Shown: piece after piece, positions 1-10,500 of the stretch
Layout: the number at the start of each line of letters is the position of its first letter
How positions within the stretch are numbered: position 1 is the stretch's first letter
NCBI RefSeq assembly: GCF_905404315.1
Contig: NC_066296.1
Coordinates: 5,146,001-5,210,000 of the forward strand
Origin: Leptidea sinapis
Taxonomy: Eukaryota > Arthropoda > Insecta > Lepidoptera > Pieridae
Direction of reading: 5' to 3'
DNA length: 64,000 bases
Notes under the pieces: generated by a model
Told to the model about the DNA's origin: nothing
Databases searched by the model: none
The model's input: only the letters and a program-made list of their open reading frames with translations
Made by a program: the position numbers and the translations under genes

Positions 1-59
1 CACAAGCATCTAATAGTTAGTTAGTAAAAAAAAACTATTGTTCTTAGTTCTTTTTATGT

Positions 60-225
60 AAATAAGGGACGAGACGAGCAGGATGTTCAGCTGATGGTAA
101 TGCAGTGCTTCTCAGAATGATTAAAAAAAAAAACAAAAATTCTGAGCGGCACTACAACTGCGCTCCTCACCTTGAGACATAAGATGTTATGTCTCCTTTG
201 CCCAGTAATTATTAGTTAGTACGGT
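60..225 (+). repeat. SINE-like repeat, copy 1 (truncated)
   Basis: This is the left and middle part of a short interspersed family that starts near GGGACGAGACGAGCAGGA and contains TTCTGAGCGGCACTACAA and CACCTTGAGACATAAGATG. Other copies lie at 7815-8036, 17495-17775 (minus), 25330-25560, 38110-38410 and 63505-63790. It has no coding capacity. Whether it is a true SINE or the tail of a larger element cannot be decided from this window. Confidence 0.7.
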
Positions 226-489
226 ATCTAGTATCTGAATCTAAGTATTTGAATTTGAATTTTACTTCATATTAGTCAACTTCTGTGAACCCTCGTCTGG
301 AGATTAAAGCAAGGCCGATGTATTATCTAACTGATAATACATGTAAATATTTAAAATGGCCGACTTCCGTGATAAGCAACATTAATGATTAGCAATTATA
401 TTAAGGACATAAATTACCCGAATTTGCGTCGTCCGTGGAGAATTGAAGATGAAATATTGCAATAATAATAGAGAGATTAGATTAGATGC

Positions 490-788
490 ATGTGGAGATC
501 CGTAGAAGAAGGTCACCAACATAGCCCAGGTGGTTGCGAAACCGAAGTAGCAGTGAGCAGGGCACAAAGCTCGACGGACAGATGGCCGTTGGGGCAGTAA
601 AGTCCTCAAATAGCGACCACGTATTGGAAGACGTAGTGTTGGTAGACCCCCCACAAGATGGACCGACGATCTGGTCAAGATTGCCGGAATAGTTTGGATG
701 AGGGCACCGTAGGACTGATCGTCATGGTTAATTTTGGGGGTTTTTGTCCAGCAGTGGACGTCTTCCGGCTGTAATGATGATGATGCCA
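490..788 (+). mobile_element. LINE 3' terminus with (GAT)n tail, copy 1
   Basis: Broken plus-strand frames read like the C-terminus of a lepidopteran LINE ORF2 (short blocks such as TDRWPLGQ, and later the segment ending in a conserved CCAGCAGTGGACGTCTTCCG). The copy ends in a short ATGATGATG microsatellite, as RTE-type LINEs often do. The same 3' end occurs at 9340-9500 and 33600-33750. The reading frame is broken, so this is a dead fragment. Confidence 0.6.
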
Positions 789-834
789 CAGAATCTAGAC
801 AAAATGTAAATAATTGACTAGCTGAAACAACGTA

Positions 835-1540
835 TCGTTTTAAATTGCAGGTTTACTTTTGCCGTTGAGAATGAGCTGGCGACGAAGTCACGGATACGGT
901 TTTTGGACGTTGAATCATATAATTCCACCAAGTTCCGGTGATTAGTTACCCGGATACCGAGCATCGGATATCCCTGTGACACGTCGAGTCATAACCTCCA
1001 GCTAAGGGGCCTGCACCGGCGTCTTCAACGTCAGGGGAGTACCGGACTACGAAGGCGAACTAGATCAACCAACAATACACCCCAAGCTCGTATTTTTTTT
1101 TATTATTGTTTCATAATAAACATCCTTTAAAGGCCGGTACGGGTAGTTTCCTTTAAACCCCCCCGTAACTGTAGCAAAATATGTTACACCGCATCCATAA
1201 ACATGACTTTTGGCCTGATGGTATTTAGTCTATAGCCACGTCGCAGACAACCAGCGACCCGCCGGGTTTGGGCGTCAGCAGATTGGGTTAAGATGCGTTA
1301 TTTTTTTGCATCCTACCCTTGAGGCAAAGTTTGTTTCCCGTCACAGTCAGTATCAGTTTTATATATAATATTATAATATTAGATTTAGTTTTAGTAGGTC
1401 CCAGTACCTGCGCCGTTGCAGTAGATAGCAGCCGATGTGGTACTACAGGGCATGAATATTTTAAACCAAGCTCTGTAGTACCGATCAGTGGCAAAGCGTC
1501 AAAGCAGCATCTGACTGCAAAAACAGGCGTATCGCACTTG
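835..1540. other. Gap region, no gene seen
   Basis: A GC-richer block (about 845-1075) that looks like old transposon sequence is followed by an AT-rich stretch. The open frames on both strands around 1288-1597 overlap each other and show no recognisable domain, splice structure or start context. Confidence 0.4.
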
Positions 1541-2990
1541 GGTTGCTGCACTGGGCTCAAAGGATATTATCTGCAAAGTTCTATAGAGGAAATATAACCG
1601 TGCCTCCAGATTTTTTAACGGAAAATCGTCCTTGCAAAATCGAAGCATATCGTCAAAATCGGCGAGCACCTTTTTATTTAGGTACCCTACTGGAACAAGT
1701 TCTGGTCGTTATCGAAAGCTGCTCTTGGTAACTTAAAACAGGCGTCCCTGCTGCACATGAGGAATGACACCCTGGTTAATACGGCAAAAAAGAAAGCCGA
1801 TCTTCGGTGCACTTTCACTTTTTACCTCTAACACGACTCCTGACGACAACGGGAAAACAGGCCTGACCATCCCACGGAGTGTGTGGATTTATTCCGGCAC
1901 TCATACTCAAAAGGCGTGTTCGCTGACCAGCCTTAGTCCATCCGATCCAAAAAAAAGGAGACATTTTGTGTCCGGCAAACTCCTCCAGCTATTACCTCCC
2001 TGTTCTCCAAAATAATGCAGAGCATAAGTAGTCACCAGATCTTGGTGTACCTAGAGGGTCACCAGTTTATCAACAACCGACAGTACGGTATATTCGCCAT
2101 GGTCCTTCGGCAGGCGATCTGGTACACCTGATACATAGATGGCTGGCGGCTATCGAAAGTAAGGGAGATGGCCGGGCAGTCAGCCTAGATATAGCGAAGG
2201 CCTTTCGTGTATGACATAAGACGCTTCTCTCAAAACTTCCATCATTTGGGCTTCTCGAGAGCTTTTGCAAGTGGACATCCAGCTACCTCACTGGGCGCAG
2301 CATACAGGTCGTTGTCGACGGTTCGAGTGCCCCAAGGCTGTTTGCTATCTTCTACACTGTTTCTTCTGCATATCAATGATATGTTGGACACCTCCAACAT
2401 ACATTGCTATACAGACGATAGCACTGTTGATGCCCTATACACGGGTAATGTAGGTCTCTCTCGGGAAATCGTTGACCAATGTCGGGAGATATTTGTGTCT
2501 TCAATCGATTCCTCTCTTGAGAAAGTCGCGAAATGGGGTAAATTGAACCTTGTCCAATTTAACCCCCCGAAGGCTCAAGTTTGCGCGTTTACCTCTAAAA
2601 AAAACCGATATGTCGTATCACCTCTCTTCGACACCTTCCTTAAAGCCAAACCTAGTATCGGAATACTGGGTCTCGAATTCTCGAGCGATCGCCAATTCCG
2701 CGATCATTTGGATTCGATTATGTTGGGCATCATAAATAGACACTCCACAAATTAATCTGCCATCTGGATCTGGATCTCCACAGTTTTCAAGGAAATTTCT
2801 TCCACGTACTACAAAGCTGTGGAATGAGCTTCCTTATGCGGTGTTTCCGGGACGATACGACATTGGTAAAAAAGTGCGTACACCTTTCTTAAAGGCCGGC
2901 AATGCTCCTGAGATTCCTCTATTGTTGCAGACGAATGGTGGCGGCGGAACATAAGAAGACCCGTATGCTCGTTTGTCCTATTATTTAATA
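1540..2990 (+). mobile_element. Decayed CR1/Jockey-like LINE, ORF2 reverse transcriptase and 3' end
   Basis: The plus strand carries a frameshifted non-LTR reverse transcriptase. The best-kept frame, 2207-2755, shows the RT block VPQGCLLSSTLFLLHINDML at 2320-2390 and, about 20 residues on, a degraded catalytic box YTDDSTVD (normally Y-A/T-D-D). It is followed by FNPPKAQVCAFT and SIGILGLEFSSD, typical of this family. At 2795-2945 comes the C-terminal segment with the TTKLWNELP-type motif in broken frames. Upstream, 1990-2200 aligns by eye with the fingers region but is full of stops. The copy is 5'-truncated and dead. Relatives lie at 18062-20010 (minus), 31640-32110 (minus), 51865-52070 (minus) and 60540-60765. 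Confidence 0.8.
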
Positions 2991-2999
2991 AAAAAATTA

Positions 3000-5390
3000 T
3001 AAAAAGGTACTCCTTAATCATATTCCTATTATATAGGTGACCAGGAAATATTTGAACAAGGTTTGTTACTATTTCAAGGGTCATTACTCTACAAGAAAAA
3101 TAACATATTATTATAACACATATATTTTAATAAAAACATAATTTTTCACATTTTTCTTCTCATAATAGAATTCCCAATCCCATTCATCATTTCGGTAAAT
3201 TGTAAATACTTTATCAATAAGAGATACAGATTTCTTTTTAGCTCATTAAAGTTTAAAACCCTAATATCGACCCATTAGCATATGCATTCCATATACCTAC
3301 TATATAATAGTAACCTTAGATATAATATACTTCTAGACAGAGCCTATTGCTGTAAGGCAACTCAATATGACAACAGGTCAGGTTTATTACTTTAGTGTGC
3401 GTGACAAGCTACGTCTCACTCGGGAAACGTAAGTTACTTTTCATTTCTCATACTCGGAAAGTAATGTTGTCTTGATCTGATTATTGGGTGGAAAATGCTG
3501 CTTTCCTCCATGGAGAGGGAAAAACTCATGCAAATTACTTTCCACCTAAGGGCCGGAATGAACTTCAAAAATAGAACTGCTTTCAGCTGTGCAGAGTTTT
3601 AAGTAAAAAAAACTAATTAAAAAAAAAGCTGTGGCCATGTGACTTTCTAAACAGCCAGTGTGAACTTAGCGCAAACTTCTTTGAGCGGAATAAGCCGCAA
3701 CAATTACGCGGTGAGTCGTCATAAATTGTCCTAATTTGACAATTAATTTTAAATATGTACTACTTATATTATGATATATTAGCAATGTATGGTTTAGATA
3801 ATTAGTTTTATTTTCCTCATATTCGAAATGAAAAGTAAAGTGTTTAACACAGGTAAAAGAATCAATTCCTACAAAAAATTCCTAATTAACAATCTACTAT
3901 TGTTTTAGTGTGCGTACATTCCTGAAAATAGACGTTAGCAGTTTGTCGCTACTTTTTTCGACGAGTTCAAGGCTGTCACGGCTTATCTAGACATATAAAT
4001 AATCTAAGTTAGTAACAGTAAATAATGACAAAAATTTCACTGGTGCTCAAAAACTACAATTGTAATATGACAAATTATTATTTTAGGACCACGGACGAGT
4101 AAAAAAATTAGGACTCCGTGTCACCTAACGTAACAGTGAAGCATCAAAACAAGCCAGTTTACGTGTAAATACATAGCCCCACGCATACACTTAAAAAAAA
4201 GATTAAAATACATAAGCCGATCAGGCGCCATCTGCCATCGTCTGTCACAGATCAGTTTACATCGCAATAAAATATTTTTTAAATGCTGTCGTGTATTGTG
4301 AAATTGGGTTAAAACAATGCTAGGGAACATTAAAAGTGTCAAGGAATTACCTTTCACAGATAGAATAGTTTTTATCATACTATTTTATGTTCTTTCCATA
4401 ATACAAATTAATTCGATTTTTGGGACACAAAACCTTCTCTACGCGTTATAGTAACATCCGGTGTAACCGGAAAATTTACGGGAACGTTACCCGAAAAATA
4501 GAGTAATCAATTTAGGAAATAATGTGACTGTCAAAAATAAAAAAATCGGAGTTAAAAGTAATATGGCTATGTATTGACTAATAACGGGACAAAATTTGTG
4601 TTATCTGGTATCCCCCGTAACAAAACACATACTATCATAAAGGTGCTTCACTTGATAATATCACGGGGCGGAGTCCTTCCTTTTTTTACTCATACGTATT
4701 TAGGACTAAGAATTAGATTACAAAAATTGAATGAGCTTTCCTTTAAGTAGGTACCACAGTTTCAAAAGTAGGTTCGATATCTGTAACAGACCTTAAAAAA
4801 GATTAAAATACATTATAACTATAAAAAGTAACAAGGAAGTTCATATTAAATCGACTCGGTACTTTAACATACAAGATACAACTATAACAAGTTTTCAGAA
4901 CTCCACAATAATTTCTCTTTTAGTTCTCTATTATCTCACTCAGTCACCACATTTTCTCTCATTTAATTAATTTAATTAGTGAGTACTTAGCATGATTAGT
5001 ACAAGATCCCACTGCTTGATTCTGTAGGTACCTACGTGTTTTTTTGATGAAACTAATTGCTAAATGCCTATAAATAATTGACGGCAAGTACTTTAGTAAA
5101 ATTCATATTACCTTACCTGTATATTATTTTAGTAAAATTTATTTTCTGATTTAAATTACACCTGTATGTTTTTTACTAAATTGTAAGTCATTTTAAAGGA
5201 AATTTTGTTAAGAATTGAAAAATGGAATAATATGGTGCAATTACTATTTTTTATAGGCAATCTGTCGCTAATACATTGCATACTCCCTAAAAGTTCATTT
5301 AAAATTGGTTTTATCACAAAAACACGTACCTACAGACTCAAGCGGTGGCATTTTAGGCTATATATCTGACAAATAATACAAATAACATTA
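3000..5390. other. AT-rich stretch, no gene seen
   Basis: I see no open frame with a recognisable domain, no tRNA-like structure and no well-preserved repeat here. The longest frames are under 90 codons and look random. Old, unrecognisable transposon sequence is possible. Confidence 0.5.
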
Positions 5391-5395
5391 ACAAA

Positions 5396-5495
5396 TTGCT
5401 CAAATTAATCAAATGGCTCAAATTAATCAAATGGCTCAAATTAATCAAATGGCTCAAATTAATCAAATGGCTCAAATGAATCAAAATGGCTCAAG
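5396..5495 (+). repeat. 18-bp tandem repeat, about 5 units
   Basis: The unit ATGGCTCAAATTAATCAA is repeated almost perfectly, the last unit being changed. Because the period is a multiple of three, the plus strand reads as repeats of the hexapeptide MAQINQ for about 50 codons. There is no start context, codon bias or flanking exon to suggest this is translated. Confidence 0.9.
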
Positions 5496-5499
5496 CGGA

Positions 5500-6440
5500 A
5501 GATCGGCGCTGGACATACATAATATGTGTGTCAGCATATGCTGAGCTTGTGTCTATTTGCGGCTGATGTTTGAGCTACTTTTATTTTATTATGTTTAAGA
5601 TACTATATATTGTCCTAACTTTTTTTTATCAGTTAATAAAATATTTTATTATTATTTTAACATCAGCCCGTCCCCAAAGATTTAAAGATTTTAAAGAAAA
5701 ACCCCATTTTTTGGCATCCCTCAGTGAGCAATTGGTATAAAATACTGCAATCATTAATCATATAACTTCATATACCTTACCAGTGCAATATATCAATAAC
5801 TTAACTAAATTATTTTCATCATAACACGAAAGTAAATCTAAACAATAATTTGTACCACATTTGACTAAACGATAATAATTATTAATAAAACTATTGCCTA
5901 CTTATTCTATAATATTAATAATATAACGCAGAAGAAGTCGGACTCTAAAACAAAATGCAGAAATGAAAAACATATACAGTAATCCCACCAATAACGAGGT
6001 GTCATTATAACACATGTTCATATTACGAGATTTAAATCATTTATATAACACGGACGCGGGGATTTCCCACATATACATTTCATAATTAGCTTCGCGTAGC
6101 TTTGCACTTGTGTCAATTGTGTTATTACAAAATTAAACTATTAATTAATTTTATGGATTTAAAACCCTTATAAAATAGTAAAATTAGGCAAACAATAGGA
6201 AATACTTGTTACGAATTGTGATTAATAATTATTGTTATTACAAACTACGAGGTGATATAACGCGTTATACGGGAACACCCCTATAACGTCGTTTCTTAAA
6301 ACACGTAACCACCACACGTTATAGGCGGAATTACCTATATTTTCATAATATAATTCTGCATAATATTTACCCGGACACGATTTCATTATTATAAATGACT
6401 AGGTAAAAGTACAACACACACAGAACAGTTCAAAAAGGTA
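5500..6440. other. AT-rich stretch, no gene seen
   Basis: No reading frame over 60 codons with any recognisable content and no preserved repeat were found. Confidence 0.5.
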
Positions 6441-6602
6441 TGCTGGGAGAGTTTCTTGCGCGGCTTCTTCTTTCTCAGAGCGCCTTTTGTTTCCGAAGCG
6501 GTAGTAGTGTCTAGTATATTAGAAATGACATCAAAAAGAATTCTAAATTAATCAATTTGAGTAAATAAATGCCTTTTATGCCTTTAATGGAACCAAAGTG
6601 CA
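6440..6602 (+). mobile_element. LINE tail, family with ATGCCTTTTATGCC end, copy 1
   Basis: A 5'-truncated copy of a repeat that runs from GCTGGGAGAGTTTCTTGCG through GAAGCGGTAGTAGT and AGAAATGACATCAAAAAG to AATAAATGCCTTTTATGCC. Its constant right end and variable left end are what reverse transcription from a 3' end produces. Other copies: 7022-7172, 8480-8872, 29098-29480 (minus) and a short piece near 37330-37365. Confidence 0.75.
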
Positions 6603-7021
6603 GGTCATTTCGATATAAAAACAAGGTTTACATCTAAGGCATATCAATACAGTGATGGATTCACTTCATTTTAATTAAAATTATAACATTATGAAGAGTT
6701 TCAAGGGATATTCATTCTGAAATTATAATAAACGAACTATTCAGTTTGTTATTTTGTAAAGTGTTTATCCTCACAAATACATAAATTAAATTTGTAAACA
6801 AAATTTTTGAACGATCTGGGACCAATTTGTGTAATTGTCCCAGAAGTGAAGGTTATACCTTTAAAAAATTACAAGTTGTTTAGATTGGAAAAAGCGACAT
6901 CTTACATTAATTTCCTAATATGCTAACATTGGGGTTGAGCAGCTTACCGCTGTAAAGTAGATCCTGTAGATGAAGCTACAACCTGAGAGTTGAACAAACC
7001 AAACAGCGCAAAGCGCAAAAA

Positions 7022-7172
7022 AAGAATGCTGGGAGAGTTTCTTGCGCCGCTTCTTCTCTCTCAGAGCGCCATTTGTTTTCGAAGCGGTAGTAGTATCTAG
7101 TATATTAGAAATGACATCAAAAAGGATTCTAAGGGAATCAATTTTGAGAAAATAAATGCCTTTTATGCCTTT
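7022..7172 (+). mobile_element. LINE tail, copy 2, nested in the tRNA-like repeat
   Basis: Same family as 6440-6602, from GCTGGGAGAGTTTCTTGCG to AATAAATGCCTTTTATGCC. It sits between parts of the composite repeat that are contiguous in the 33.3-kb copy. Confidence 0.75.
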
Positions 7173-7202
7173 TTTACAATATTTATCAATAATACGTCAC
7201 TC

Positions 7203-7271
7203 GAACGGTTGGCTCAGAAGAACGCTCGCACGGAACCCGAGAGGTCGCGGGTTCGAGTCCCGTAATGTTCA
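7203..7271 (+). pseudogene. tRNA-like sequence (degenerate)
   Basis: The order acceptor GAACGGT, a D-arm-like GGCTCAG, an anticodon arm CTCGC-ACGGAAC-CCGAG (loop reading GGA), T arm GCGGG-TTCGAGT-CCCGT and a 3' AATGTTC follows a tRNA. The acceptor strands no longer pair fully, the D arm is shortened and one anticodon-stem pair is lost. It is dispersed as part of a repeat, so it is tRNA-derived rather than a working tRNA gene. Confidence 0.5.
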
Positions 7272-7394
7272 TAAATTTTGTTTTCAAATTTAATAGGAAC
7301 TATTATCATGGAAGCCTGCATAAGAAGTTTTAATTACAACTAATATGCTGTATGCTAGTACGGCCCTGGAGTGTTTTGGTGAAGTCTATCTCGT

Positions 7395-7574
7395 CTAGTC
7401 CACAATAATGTCAGTCCGCTTCTTAGTCCGGGGTGCCACTGCTATGGCTTCCGCCTGCTTCACAGTATCTGGAAGCTGGATGTGCAAGGTTTCTGGAGTG
7501 AGCAGCATCAGCAGACCAGCTATCGCTGCCATCACACCGAAGATCAGATACGGCAATGATGCCATGTAGTTCAT
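7395..7574 (-). CDS. SLC22-like transporter, exon 7 (last coding exon)
   Basis: The exon begins after a TTGTCTCCAG acceptor in phase 0, encodes MNYMASLPYLIFGVMAAIAG then LLMLLTPETL, and ends IIVD-stop (TAG at 7395-7397). It supplies the last membrane helix and a basic cytoplasmic tail (RTKKR). The leading ATG is internal, not a start codon. Confidence 0.92.
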   Translation of the reverse strand: MNYMASLPYLIFGVMAAIAGLLMLLTPETLHIQLPDTVKQAEAIAVAPRTKKRTDIIVD

Positions 7575-10500
7575 CTGGAGACAATAATTCATTTTGTGTT
7601 GGTTACTTATTATTTAGAAGATTAATGCCCCCATTTCTTTAGTATTTTCTTTGATTATCACGTGTGTTACACATTTAAATAAAACACTTTAAAGGATGAA
7701 AACGCGTGCAATTGTAACTTTGTTTAACGGTCGCCCTGAAAACGAGAGCTGGAAAGGTCTTGGAAACGTCGGGTTAACTTAAATAATAATAAAAATGTAA
7801 TGTTTTTTTTATTAAAATAAGGGACGAGACAATCAGAATGTTCAACTGATGGTAATTAATGTGCCGTGCCATTACAATGCAGTGCCACTCAGGATTCTTG
7901 AAATACACCTTGAGGCATAAGATGTTAAGTCTTTTGCCAGTAATTTTAATAAAAAAAAAATGCCCAGTAGTTTCACTAGTTACGGAGCACTTCAGACCGT
8001 AACACAACAAAGCTTACATTACTGTTTCACGGTAGAAAAAGGCGCATATTTAAAAACAATTACACCCGTTTTAATCCTTTAAAACTGTTTTATCCATTCT
8101 TTATACAAATGTACATTTCAAAATCTATTTTCATCAGTACTGTTCTGTACCTTTACCACAACATACGCTGTTCATATTTAATTAGATACGATAATGCATT
8201 TTTTTTATATTGTGTGTAGCTGTGTATAAAGTCCGTATGCCTAACCTTCCGAAATCGCCAAGTGCCAGGGCACTCTATTTTTCCGATACAGCAAAATTTA
8301 AAGTGCCGTACGGCACACTATTCCCTCACCAAGTTCGGACCCTTACTTTGTTTATAAGATGGTTCATTTTGCGTGGCCTTATACTCGTAGCTTGTTTCAA
8401 TAGCTTTCAGATACATTCACTCAAATCATTATAATTATAAGCAATCTATTAATACAAGTGAAATAATACGCATAAGATACATAATAGCCTTAATAGTAAA
8501 TGTATACACTTATATAATAAAGACCCAGCCACTGTTCAGGCATTATCTATAAATAAATTTAAATGTTTTATAAAAAAAATGGCTCAGTCGTAAATCCTAT
8601 TACTCCACAGCTCAATATCTAAGTGATCGGACAGCCTGGGACTAGATTATGATTATTTTATAGCGATAGAAATGACTGTACAATATTGTATATTTTTATT
8701 GAAAAGAGCGCAAATAAAGAATTCTAGGATAGTTTCTTGCGCCGCTTCTTCTCTCTCAGAGCGCCATTTCTTTCCGAAGCGGTAGTAGTATCTAGTATAT
8801 TAGAAATGACATCAAAAAGAATTCTAAAGGAATCAATTTTGAGAAAATAAATGCCTTTTTGCCTTTTAAAGAATTGACAGAACGCTGCGCTAAAATCATG
8901 CCGATCTGAGGCATACCGTACATACACTAAAGATTCTTTCTTGTGCCACTTCAAGAACTTTCTCTATTGTGAAAAATAAATCCCACAATAATATACAACA
9001 TCAATGTTTTTTTTAGTTTTTATTATTATCAATTAATTTATTTATATTGGAAACTCTACAGTCGTATACTGCCACTAGATACTCTATCTAAATAATACTT
9101 AGTGTGCAAATAATATGATGGGTTATTCTCCATTTATCATATGGTCATATTCATAAAAAAAATTAAAGTGGCAATGAGACTATTTAGTAGTATTACTAAA
9201 TTAATTAAGATTACATACAAATCTATTTAAAAAATACGAATACTTTAGTAGCACAGTTTTAAATTTTACTGAATTATTAATTCTGGTCTCTAGGACGGAA
9301 AAAACTTCAAAATGATTATTTTATGATCAGAATACTGCTAATATCGACGATGTCTTGGAAGACGTCACCAACAGTAGGCCGACGATTTGGTCAAGATCGC
9401 CGGAAAACATTGGCAGCCCAGAACCGATCGTCATGTAGATCTTTGGAGGAGGCCTTTCTCCAGCAGTGGACGTCTTCCGGCTGATGATGATGATGATACT
9501 GCTAATAGACTACTTGCTACAAAACATGTAATGGGAAATTTCCCAACCAGTAAGGGAGTCATAGGTGCCAGGCTTGAGCCCATGCGACCAACGGTGGAGC
9601 AAGCACCCATCGTGGAGTGCCTGGCCTTAGTCGGGAACAATTCAATGGTGTAGATATAGACAGAGGCGAATGACATGGCGATCATTGCCTTGCCGACCAT
9701 GGTTAGGGACTTGGCAGAATCTATAAAACAATTCTGAATATTAATGTCAACTTCTAATAAATTTTGTATTACTCATGCGGGAAAAGTAGTATCATGGCGC
9801 TCGCTGTTGCGGTTGAAAAAGAGCCGTTTGCCCATTTTAAAAATACGCGTGAGTTTTTTCGTAAATGAAACTATTGTCTGAGTGCGAAAAGATTACTTGT
9901 CGCACGCAAATTATACTTGGCACACACAAATTTAGATAAAATTGCTAAAATAAATAAAATAATAACAAAAAAAACACTATCGAAACTGAATTGAGGTTGA
10001 CGCGTCTGACAATTTAATTTAATAAATATAAATATAATGTTTAAAAACGAATATGGAGTCGGAAATAATACAATAATAATTGTAATATAAAAAACTATGT
10101 GCAACTCGTGTGACGTTGTCGATTACCCACTTGCACAATATACTTTTATATCAGCACAAGTAACATTAATTGTAGAAAAACATTTTTAAGCCGTGAGTAA
10201 GTTTTTTTACTGCAAGACTGTTAAGCAATAGTTATATTATTTAAACCGGATAATGAGACATCAAGTGAATCCGCCTGTTATTATAACATTCAAAGTTGAT
10301 CTGGCAAAGAATTGGAAATTGAGCTGATGCAGTTGCAATTACAGCTCTGAGCAGGAGCGGAGGTTTTTGAGAATTACTTTTCTATCACAAACACACTTCT
10401 CTCCTTCACCAACATTTGCGTCAGTTCTACTGGAAAATGTTAATGAATGAAAACCAAATTTCAATTTCAGTTTTGTTAGCCCTGCCGAAAAAAAATCTTT

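Larger units (their letters stand above)
6788..7271 (+). repeat. Composite repeat with tRNA-like 3' end, interrupted by a LINE tail
   Basis: The left half (TTTTTGAACGATCTGGGACC to CTACAACCTGAGAGTTGAAC) and the right tRNA-like end (7203-7271) match a second copy at 33280-33526. Here the two halves are separated by a LINE tail (7022-7172) that is missing from the other copy, so the LINE tail inserted later. Confidence 0.65.

Noticed and set aside
5396..5495. Coding hexapeptide repeat MAQINQ
   Set aside because: The period of 18 bp alone explains the open frame; there is no gene structure around it.
7203..7271. Functional tRNA gene
   Set aside because: Broken acceptor pairing, short D arm and its place in a dispersed repeat argue against it.
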